From Anaerolineae bacterium (GTDB lineage Bacteria; Chloroflexota; Anaerolineae; Aggregatilineales; Phototrophicaceae): a DNA stretch of 7,995 bases. A program made the translations under genes and the position numbers. The notes beneath the pieces are model-generated. The model was not told the origin of the DNA and made no database searches. It saw only the letters and a list, made by a program, of their open reading frames with translations. The stretch is taken from the NCBI GenBank assembly GCA_025454675.1, contig JALONZ010000075.1:1-7995 (forward strand), read 5' to 3'. Below, one piece after another: positions 1 to 4,887 of the stretch; position 1 is the first letter of the stretch; the number at the start of each line of letters is the position of its first letter.

Positions 1-1200
1 GAATACAGATGCCATTTCTGCGGTGGTGAGTGGGGTATATAACCCGAATAAGCCGTTTTCTTTGCCCGATAAATACATATGGATGCCATGACCCAATTCA
101 TGGGCGAGTGTGGCAACATCCCGCGCACGTCCTTCAAAATTGACGAATACATACGGGTGCGCCGATGGGGTCACAGGCGAGGCATACGCACCGCCGCGTT
201 TATTGGGCAAAACTGCCGCATGAATCCAGTTTTTATCGAAGAAATAACCCGCCACTTCGCCCATATTCGGGCTGAAGGCATTGAACGCATTGAGGATAAT
301 CTCTTTGGCTTCATAATCACGCAATTCATCCACACCCAACAAAGCGCGTTTGAGGCGATAATGACGCGCCACCAATTCGTAATTACTGGTCACGGTATTG
401 ATTAACGCATCTACCACCGCATCAGGCGCTTTATTTGACAAATTGCGCGATGAAATCCATGTCGGATACCCACGCAATTTATCGGATGAAGCTTTATCGG
501 CAATCACCGTATTATAAATATAGGTCAGTTCCATTTTCTTGGCATTGAGTCCCACCGTCATCGAATCTGCCGCTTTTTTACGGGTTTCGCGGTCAGGAGA
601 ATAGAGGCGTGTCATCAATTGCGTTTGATTCAGTTGTTGACCATCAAAATCGTAACGCATGGCGCTGGTCAATTGTGTAAAAAAGCGCGTCCATGCGCTG
701 TTACCCGTCACGGATTTTTCGCTGATGATACGTTCTTCCGGTTCACTCAGTTGATACGGTTTATAACGCCGTTCCGATTCCAAATGATGTGCAAACCGCG
801 CCAGAACAGGATTCGCCATCAGCTTTTGTGTATGGTCTTGGGGGAGTAAATTCCATTCCAACATAAAAAAGAGCAGATGTTGGTCAATCATGGAATCAAA
901 TTCGGTGGCTTTTTGCACCAATGCCCCACGCTTGGGGTCGGCGGTATCGGTGGAATAATTCAGAAAGGCGAATGAGGTCAGCCGACCAGACCCGTCATAT
1001 ATTTTTTCAAAGCGTTCTAGGGCTTCATATAATTCTTCGGCATCCAATTGCCCAACCTTACCCTTATAATCTGTCGCAAAGGCTTCGGCTTGCCCCAAAT
1101 AATAATCCATATCTTTTTGCAGATTCGGGTCATCGAGGTCTTTATACAAGACGGTCAAATCCCACACCACATTTTCTGCACCAGTTTGCTTTTTATCCAT
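1..1200 (-). CDS. pepF: M3-family oligoendopeptidase F (N-terminal 400 codons, cut by window edge)
   Basis: The frame is open from ATG at 1200 to the left window edge with no stop, so the C-terminal part lies outside. The translation holds the zinc-metallopeptidase motif HELGH at residues 367-371 (bases 88-102). A downstream T-A-E-M-A-S segment puts Glu395 28 residues after the first His, the spacing expected for the third zinc ligand of M3 peptidases. The N-terminal region (ENVVWDLTVLY, then a long helical part) fits the PepF/oligoendopeptidase F family, cytosolic enzymes that cut short oligopeptides. Members are about 570-610 residues, so roughly two thirds is visible. The start is supported by a GAGGA Shine-Dalgarno about five bases upstream. 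There is no signal peptide. Several open frames on the opposite strand here are shadows. Family assignment is firm; substrate and exact subfamily are not visible. Confidence 0.93.
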   Translation of the reverse strand, partial: MDKKQTGAENVVWDLTVLYKDLDDPNLQKDMDYYLGQAEAFATDYKGKVGQLDAEELYEALERFEKIYDGSGRLTSFAFLNYSTDTADPKRGALVQKATEFDSMIDQHLLFFMLEWNLLPQDHTQKLMANPVLARFAHHLESERRYKPYQLSEPEERIISEKSVTGNSAWTRFFTQLTSAMRYDFDGQQLNQTQLMTRLYSPDRETRKKAADSMTVGLNAKKMELTYIYNTVIADKASSDKLRGYPTWISSRNLSNKAPDAVVDALINTVTSNYELVARHYRLKRALLGVDELRDYEAKEIILNAFNAFSPNMGEVAGYFFDKNWIHAAVLPNKRGGAYASPVTPSAHPYVFVNFEGRARDVATLAHELGHGIHMYLSGKENGLFGLYTPLTTAEMASVF

Positions 1201-1235
1201 AGCATCCTCGTTTGAAAAAAATTAAATATGTTTCC

Positions 1236-1264
1236 ATCGTAACAGCAAATAAGGAATATCACAA
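1236..1264 (-). promoter_or_regulatory. Putative sigma70-type promoter of the oligoendopeptidase gene
   Basis: On the minus strand TTGTGA (1264-1259) and TACGAT (1241-1236) are separated by exactly 17 bases. Each matches the -35 and -10 consensus at 4 of 6 positions. The -10 lies about 35 bases upstream of the peptidase ATG, with an AT-rich leader in between. This is prediction from pattern only. Confidence 0.4.
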
Positions 1265-1314
1265 CACAATTTTCATCAGATTATCATCAAAAGGTGGTAA
1301 ATTGAGTCATAAGC

Positions 1315-1347
1315 AGGGGACGACATACGCTACGCTAGTCATCCCTT
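1315..1347. repeat. Imperfect hairpin with tandem ACGCT loop
   Basis: AGGGGACGAC (1315-1324) and GTCATCCCTT (1338-1347) form a ten-position inverted repeat with one mismatch and one G-T pair. The 13-base loop contains a tandem ACGCT. It lies upstream of the peptidase promoter candidate and before the MITE-like element. Function unknown; it could be a remnant repeat. Confidence 0.4.
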
Positions 1348-1375
1348 ACGCAATGTCTAATGGCGAATTTGTAGA

Positions 1376-1561
1376 GACATGATAATGTATGTTAGTTTTT
1401 TAATATGGGATACAGCCCCACCCCCCAGCCCCCTCCCCACGTTGTGGAGAGGGGAGAAAACCGCCATTTTGTGGGTAAAAGTCCCTTCTCCATGTAATGG
1501 GGAGGGGATTTAGGGGAGGGGCTAAACACCGTATTTATTTGCTAACAAACATTATCATGTC
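1376..1561. mobile_element. MITE-like non-coding element with 20-bp terminal inverted repeats
   Basis: The ends (1376-1395 and 1542-1561) are inverted repeats identical at 19 of 20 positions, beginning GACATGATAATGT. Going inward, the arms stay roughly complementary, with a C-rich left arm (about 1416-1438) and a G-rich right arm (1499-1521). Two internal hairpins lie at 1429-1455 (CCCCTCCCCAC against GTGGAGAGGGG) and at about 1482-1507. There is no coding potential. TAG occurs just outside both ends (1372-1374 and 1563-1565), one base from the repeat ends, a possible but weak target duplication. Length, terminal repeats and absence of an ORF fit a miniature inverted-repeat element or a fold-back intergenic repeat. 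The mobilising enzyme, if any, is not in the window. It fills most of the space between the divergent peptidase and dehydratase genes. Confidence 0.7.
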
Positions 1562-1605
1562 CTAGCTACCATAAAAATATACACCATATCACATAAGGAG
1601 ACCCC

Positions 1606-1914
1606 ATGTCTAAATATACCCCCCTCACAACCGCAGAACTCGCATCGGCGCTCATCAGCATCCCCGGTTGGATTCCAGAAGGCGATGTCGCCATCTCCAA
1701 AACATATAATATGCCCACCTATATCGCAGGTGTCGCATTCGCCAGCGCGGTTGCAATATTGGCAGAAGCCCATGACCATCATCCGGATATGACCATCGGT
1801 TGGAAAAAAGTCACCGTCCGCTTTAGCACGCATGACGCGGGCAATAAAATCACCCAAAAAGATGTGGAAATTGCCCAAGCCATTGAAGGACTCGGTTATC
1901 CCAAACCTGCATAA
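1606..1914 (+). CDS. phhB: 4a-hydroxytetrahydrobiopterin dehydratase (pterin-4a-carbinolamine dehydratase)
   Basis: This 102-residue protein is the usual length for the PCD/DCoH family. These enzymes dehydrate 4a-hydroxy-tetrahydropterin during cofactor recycling after aromatic amino acid hydroxylation. The signature lies at residues 56-60 (HDHHP) with a third His at 76. The spacing His58-His59...His76 matches the three active-site histidines of mammalian DCoH (61, 62, 79). A conserved W-K-K-V segment follows at 66-69, and Asp86 sits in the C-terminal helix. There is no signal peptide, so it should be cytosolic. The ATG at 1606 has an AGGAG ribosome binding site six bases upstream. No phenylalanine hydroxylase or pterin gene is adjacent, so the physiological role here is open. 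Some bacterial PCD homologues act outside phenylalanine metabolism. Confidence 0.92.
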   Translation: MSKYTPLTTAELASALISIPGWIPEGDVAISKTYNMPTYIAGVAFASAVAILAEAHDHHPDMTIGWKKVTVRFSTHDAGNKITQKDVEIAQAIEGLGYPKPA

Positions 1915-1981
1915 ATTCAGAACTTTTACGGTAAAATGAGCGTATATATTATATGAAACTTTGATTGATAGATTTTCCTCA

Positions 1982-2036
1982 CCAGAGGCTAAAGCCTCTG
2001 GCTAATGACTTTGTAAAAGCACCCTGAAGGGTGCTT
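1982..2036 (+). repeat. Double-hairpin repeat unit, forward copy
   Basis: Two perfect 8-bp stems with 4-base loops stand in tandem. CCAGAGGC-TAAA-GCCTCTGG is at 1982-2001 and AAGCACCC-TGAA-GGGTGCTT at 2017-2036, joined by a 15-base linker beginning GCTAA. Neither is followed by a T run, so they are not typical terminators. The same loop pair recurs in reverse complement at 2091-2142 with different stems. This marks the block as an intergenic REP-like repeat rather than a gene-specific structure. Confidence 0.75.
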
Positions 2037-2090
2037 GCCTATCCAAAGCAGATGGTGAAATGGTCTTAAAAACCTCAAAATCGGCAAAAG

Positions 2091-2142
2091 AGCCTGCTTC
2101 AGCAGGCTTCGGAGAGGTTAGGCAGGTGCTTTAGCGCCTGCC
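2091..2142 (-). repeat. Double-hairpin repeat unit, inverted copy
   Basis: AGCCTGC-TTCA-GCAGGCT (2091-2108) and GGCAGGTGC-TTTA-GCGCCTGCC (2121-2142, one G-T pair). Read on the minus strand, the order is a TAAA-loop hairpin, a linker beginning CTAA, then a TGAA-loop hairpin. That is the same architecture as the forward copy at 1982-2036. The stem sequences differ but remain paired. The two units face each other across about 54 bases. Confidence 0.72.
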
Positions 2143-2151
2143 ATAAAGCAA

Positions 2152-2206
2152 ATGAGCGAACTAACAATCGAAATTATGAAATAATTTTTTGCGCTCATCT
2201 TTTTTT
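2152..2206 (+). terminator. Terminator-like nested inverted repeat in front of the SDR gene
   Basis: ATGAGCG (2152-2158) pairs with CGCTCAT (2192-2198). Nested inside is a perfect AT dyad, AAATTAT-GAA-ATAATTT (2171-2187). A run of seven T (2200-2206) follows and touches the GGAG ribosome binding site at 2207-2210. It could end transcription coming from the dehydratase gene, or act as an attenuator in the leader of the SDR gene. The outer stem is short and the internal loop lopsided (12 against 4 bases), so strength is uncertain. The AT dyad could instead be an operator. Confidence 0.4.
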
Positions 2207-2219
2207 GGAGTTTATTTTT

Positions 2220-3206
2220 ATGAAAGCACTCATCACAGGCGGAACTGGGTTTATTGGCTCGCACATTGCGCGGACATTGGTGGCAGAGGGTCACAGCGTC
2301 CGCATATTACACCGTGAAAATTCAAAATTAACCGCCTTAGAGGGTATTCCGTATGAATCGGCGCTTGGTGGCTTGCGTGAGGAAGATATGCCTGCCCTCA
2401 TCCGCGCCAGCGAGGGGTGTGATTGGGTTTTTCATGTGGCGGCTGTTGCCGATTATTGGCGTGCTGATAAAGCGCAAATGTTTGAAGTGAATGTGGCAGG
2501 CACACGACGCATTTTGACGGCGGCGCGGACGGCAGGCGTGAAGCGTGTCATTTTCACCAGTAGCGCCGCGGCAGTGGGGATGAACCCCGATGGTCGTCCT
2601 GCGGATGAATCCACCCGTTTCAATTTTCCACCCGATGAATTTCCGTATGGCTATAGCAAAGTGTTGGCAGAACGCGCCGTATCGGATGCGGTATGGCGTG
2701 GGCAAGAGGTGGTCACAATCAACCCCGTTGCCGTCATCGGGCCGGGCGACCTGAATATGATTTCGGGCAGTTTTATTACCCAAATCAAAAAAATGGGCAT
2801 CCTCGTGCCGATTACATCCGGTGGTATCGCTGTGAGTGATGTGCGCGATGTGGCGCGGTGGCATGTGTTGGCGGCAAGTCATGGACGGGTGGGGGAACGC
2901 TATTTGGTGGGTACGGCAAATTATCCGTATAGCCTATGGTTTGCGATGATTGCCGAAGCGGTGGGTGTATTGCGTCCGCGCGTATTTGTCCCCGATTTTC
3001 TTGTGCCGATTGCCGCCCAAGTTATTGACTGGTTGCGGAAACGGGGCATCGAAACGCCCGTAGATGCCGTGCAAACGCGCATGGGTGTGCGGAAAGCCTA
3101 TTTCGATTGTCAAAAGGCATGGGATGAATTAGGCGCACCCCAAATAGACATGCGCCGTAGCCTGTTGGATACGTATACGTGGTATAGCGAGCATGGGTAT
3201 TTATGA
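2220..3206 (+). CDS. NAD(P)-dependent extended SDR, HpnA / dihydroflavonol-reductase-like
   Basis: This 328-residue protein has a Rossmann fold at the N-terminus (ITGGTGFIG, residues 5-13). The extended-SDR catalytic set is present: Ser115 in TSS, and Tyr143 with Lys147 in Y-G-Y-S-K. The FHVAA...DYW stretch (71-80) resembles the HpnA branch (hopanoid-associated sugar epimerases) and related dihydroflavonol 4-reductase-like proteins. The length is normal for the family. It should be a cytosolic oxidoreductase or epimerase acting on a sugar or polyketide-like substrate, which cannot be told from sequence alone. The ATG at 2220 is preferred: GGAG lies nine bases upstream, whereas the in-frame TTG at 2205 overlaps that site. 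No other hopanoid gene is in view, so no symbol is given. The stop overlaps the region of the following small gene, suggesting co-transcription. Confidence 0.85.
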   Translation: MKALITGGTGFIGSHIARTLVAEGHSVRILHRENSKLTALEGIPYESALGGLREEDMPALIRASEGCDWVFHVAAVADYWRADKAQMFEVNVAGTRRILTAARTAGVKRVIFTSSAAAVGMNPDGRPADESTRFNFPPDEFPYGYSKVLAERAVSDAVWRGQEVVTINPVAVIGPGDLNMISGSFITQIKKMGILVPITSGGIAVSDVRDVARWHVLAASHGRVGERYLVGTANYPYSLWFAMIAEAVGVLRPRVFVPDFLVPIAAQVIDWLRKRGIETPVDAVQTRMGVRKAYFDCQKAWDELGAPQIDMRRSLLDTYTWYSEHGYL

Positions 3207-3214
3207 GAGAGATT

Positions 3215-3526
3215 ATGCCTATCGAATATATTGAGCGCAAACCCAATTCACAACAATATCGCATCGTTGGCAAGGGTATCACCGTCACATTTCTAGCTTG
3301 TTTTGTAAATGACCCTGAATGGACTGTTGAGCGCATTAGCGAAGAATATAATTTAACCCCTGCCGAAATTTATGCGGCGTGGTCATTTTATTATGATCAC
3401 AAAGCTGAAATTGATGGCATATTAGAACGCCAGTCGCAACGCAATGCGATGATAGATGCCGATGAAGAAAAACGTAACATCCCGCTTTACCAACGCTACT
3501 TAGAACTCAAATCCAAACAATCCTAA
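3215..3526 (+). CDS. DUF433-domain protein (antitoxin-like)
   Basis: This 103-residue small protein opens MPIEYIERKPN and has the DUF433 pattern: an N-terminal strand region (YRIVGKGITV), then S-E-E-Y-N-L-T-P-A-E-I-Y-A-A-W (about residues 43-57) and F-Y-Y-D-H-K-A-E-I (about 59-67). DUF433 proteins carry a winged/helix-turn-helix-like fold and are often antitoxins paired with DUF5615/PIN-like toxins. Start 3215 fits the usual family N-terminus and has a purine-rich GAGAG just upstream. An in-frame ATG at 3203, overlapping the SDR stop as ATGA, would add MREI. The usual toxin is not downstream. The next gene lies on the other strand and overlaps this stop by four bases. The C-terminal 30 residues are charged and look like an extension. 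Probably translated with the SDR gene; target unknown. Confidence 0.8.
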   Translation: MPIEYIERKPNSQQYRIVGKGITVTFLACFVNDPEWTVERISEEYNLTPAEIYAAWSFYYDHKAEIDGILERQSQRNAMIDADEEKRNIPLYQRYLELKSKQS

Positions 3527-4236
3527 CCCAAGCGCACAGGTTCGCCATTGCTAATTTTGCTCAGGATTTCCAAATTCAACAGGTCAATATGCCCGCGTGA
3601 AACCCGCACCCACCCATTTTTACCCCATTGACTAAGGGTGCGATTCACACTTTCCAACGTTGTTCCCACAAAATCCGCCAGCGATTGTTGTGATATGGCA
3701 ATATCCAACGACACCCCATCATCAATTTTTGTGCCAAATTTTTGGGCATAATGCAATAATGCGGTGGCGAGGCGTTGTTCAACACGCTCCGCAAATTGTT
3801 TGGCAATCCGATGATGTGCTTCGTGAATATGCGCCACCAACCCATCAATCACCGCCAAGCCAATTTCGGGATAAGTAATCGCCAAATACCGAATATCTTC
3901 CCCACGTATGGCAAAAATTTGTGTTGCTTCAATGGCTTCAGCGGCGTGCGGATAGGGATATGCACCCGAAATCGCCAATAAACCCAACACATCACCCGCA
4001 CCATACAACTTGATGTGAATCGTGCGTCCCTCTGCCGTATAATCTACCAACCGAATCCCCCCTTTGAGAACAACATAAAATGAATTGGCGAGGTCTCCCT
4101 TATAATACAGGGTGTGATTGGCACTCAAAGACAAAATACGTCCCGCCGATTCTATCGCTTCTAATGCGCGGGGGGGTAAGCCTGCAAATAACGGTAATTT
4201 AGATAAAACATCTTCAAACATAAGTCTTTTTATCAT
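3523..4236 (-). CDS. Crp/Fnr-family transcriptional regulator
   Basis: This 237-residue regulator has an N-terminal cyclic-nucleotide-binding-like beta-roll (about residues 14-125), a long dimerisation helix (about 126-160) and a C-terminal winged HTH (about 180-215: SQQSLADFVGTT...VNRTLSQW). The protein has no cysteine, so an FNR-type iron-sulphur cluster is excluded. The stretch where CRP has its cAMP-contacting Arg-Ser is Y-P-H-A-A, so cAMP binding is unlikely. Haem or another ligand, as in the DNR/NnrR branch, is possible. The recognition helix carries Glu195 and Arg199, the equivalents of FNR Glu209 and Arg213, with Asn198 in place of FNR Ser212. The gene is divergent from nrfHA across 156 bases that contain a perfect TTGAT-N4-ATCAA box, so control of nitrite ammonification is the natural inference. 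Start at 4236 is supported by GGAGG nine bases upstream. Confidence 0.9.
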   Translation of the reverse strand: MIKRLMFEDVLSKLPLFAGLPPRALEAIESAGRILSLSANHTLYYKGDLANSFYVVLKGGIRLVDYTAEGRTIHIKLYGAGDVLGLLAISGAYPYPHAAEAIEATQIFAIRGEDIRYLAITYPEIGLAVIDGLVAHIHEAHHRIAKQFAERVEQRLATALLHYAQKFGTKIDDGVSLDIAISQQSLADFVGTTLESVNRTLSQWGKNGWVRVSRGHIDLLNLEILSKISNGEPVRLG

Positions 4237-4257
4237 TCATTAAAACCTCCGTCTCTT

Positions 4258-4263
4258 ATTATA
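4258..4263 (-). promoter_or_regulatory. -10 element of the Crp/Fnr regulator gene
   Basis: A perfect TATAAT on the minus strand lies 21 bases upstream of the regulator ATG. No good -35 sits 16-18 bases further upstream. That would fit an activator-dependent promoter, or a site obstructed by the TGAC-N7-GTCA dyad at 4268-4282. Confidence 0.45.
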
Positions 4264-4267
4264 ACTA

Positions 4268-4282
4268 TGACTCAACTTGTCA
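4268..4282. promoter_or_regulatory. TGAC-N7-GTCA dyad next to the regulator -10
   Basis: A 15-bp interrupted palindrome (TGAC, seven bases, GTCA) sits within what would be the -10/-35 spacer of the minus-strand regulator promoter. The position is right for an autoregulatory operator. It is short enough to arise by chance. Confidence 0.3.
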
Positions 4283-4292
4283 CATTAGAATA

Positions 4293-4306
4293 GTGAGGAA
4301 AATCAC
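4293..4306. promoter_or_regulatory. CRP-like dyad GTGA-N6-TCAC
   Basis: The 14-bp perfect-arm dyad has the TGA-N6-TCA core used by Crp/Fnr-family proteins, in the form closer to the CRP consensus. Its centre (4299.5) is 23 bp from the centre of the FNR-like box at 4316-4329, placing both sites on a similar face of the helix. Confidence 0.5.
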
Positions 4307-4315
4307 CCATGCTAC

Positions 4316-4329
4316 TTGATTTATATCAA
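4316..4329. promoter_or_regulatory. Perfect FNR/DNR-type box TTGAT-N4-ATCAA
   Basis: TTGAT (4316-4320), TTAT, ATCAA (4325-4329) is an exact match to the consensus recognised by FNR, DNR and NnrR regulators. The dyad centre is 70 bp upstream of the nrfH ATG. With the activator centred at -41.5, transcription would start near 4364, and a weak -10 candidate, TAATCT, lies at 4352-4357. ATATCAAA, part of the box, is repeated at 4337-4344. The neighbouring Crp/Fnr gene is the likely source of the binding protein. Confidence 0.75.
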
Positions 4330-4392
4330 AGAACGAATATCAAAACTCTGCTAATCTGATATTAATCTTATTATCAGTGTTCGGAGTTGGGC

Positions 4393-4872
4393 ATGATTCA
4401 AGAAAAAAAGCAATCTAAGAAATTGCCCATCAGCCTGTTTTTGGTCGCGTTTGGGATGGTATGTATCCTATTAGGTTTAGGTGGATATACCTTCCTCTAC
4501 GCACGCGGATATTCTTATCTATCTGATGACCCTGCAGGCTGTGTAAATTGTCATGTCATGCGCGAGCAATATGACGCATGGCAACATTCATCACATAAAT
4601 CAGTGGCGGTCTGTAATGATTGTCATGTGCCACATGGCTCATTTGCAGAGAAGTGGTTGGTTAAGGGGCTAAACGGATTTAATCATAGTTTTGCCTTCAC
4701 CTTTAATACATACGAAGAAAATATCACCATCAAAGATTTTAATGCCGATGTGGTTCAAGACAATTGTGTGGCATGTCATGAAACCGCCATCAGCATGATT
4801 GCACCCACGCATGATGATTCGCCCGATTGTCTGACCTGTCATACGGGCATCGGTCATAATACACGCGATTAA
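4393..4872 (+). CDS. nrfH: NrfH, membrane tetraheme cytochrome c (quinol dehydrogenase of nitrite reductase)
   Basis: This 159-residue protein belongs to the NapC/NrfH family. It has a short basic N-terminus, one transmembrane helix (about residues 13-36) and four CXXCH haem sites: CVNCH 50-54, CNDCH 74-78, CVACH 125-129 and CLTCH 146-150. The first is followed by Val-Met (CXXCHXM), the NrfH signature in which that Met ligates haem 1. NrfH takes electrons from menaquinol in the membrane and hands them to NrfA, on the outer face of the membrane. The length is typical. The ATG at 4393 has CGGAG six bases upstream; the in-frame TTG at 4387 abuts that site and is rejected. It is followed after 15 bases by nrfA, the usual gene order of ammonifying bacteria outside the enterobacteria. 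Confidence 0.95.
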   Translation: MIQEKKQSKKLPISLFLVAFGMVCILLGLGGYTFLYARGYSYLSDDPAGCVNCHVMREQYDAWQHSSHKSVAVCNDCHVPHGSFAEKWLVKGLNGFNHSFAFTFNTYEENITIKDFNADVVQDNCVACHETAISMIAPTHDDSPDCLTCHTGIGHNTRD

Positions 4873-4887
4873 TTGAGGAGTTTGGAT

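Noticed and set aside
79..1202. Open frames on the plus strand at 79-405, 619-849 and 921-1202
   Set aside because: They lie antisense to the oligoendopeptidase F gene, have no family resemblance and no ribosome binding sites worth noting.
1555..1878. Minus-strand open frame of 107 codons
   Set aside because: Antisense shadow of the pterin dehydratase, whose active-site motif fixes the real frame.
1982..2142. CRISPR array or tandem terminators
   Set aside because: Stems differ from copy to copy, there are no equal-length spacers, and no T tracts follow the hairpins.
2205..2219. TTG start for the SDR gene
   Set aside because: It overlaps the GGAG ribosome binding site of the ATG at 2220, and the Rossmann motif sits at the normal distance from that ATG.
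2337..2882. Minus-strand open frame of 181 codons inside the SDR gene
   Set aside because: Composition is Cys/His-rich shadow translation; the plus-strand frame has a full SDR motif set.
4387..4392. TTG start for nrfH
   Set aside because: It abuts the CGGAG ribosome binding site that properly serves the ATG at 4393.
4873..4887. TTG start for nrfA directly after the nrfH stop
   Set aside because: It would place the GAGGAG ribosome binding site inside the gene; the ATG at 4888 is at ideal spacing.
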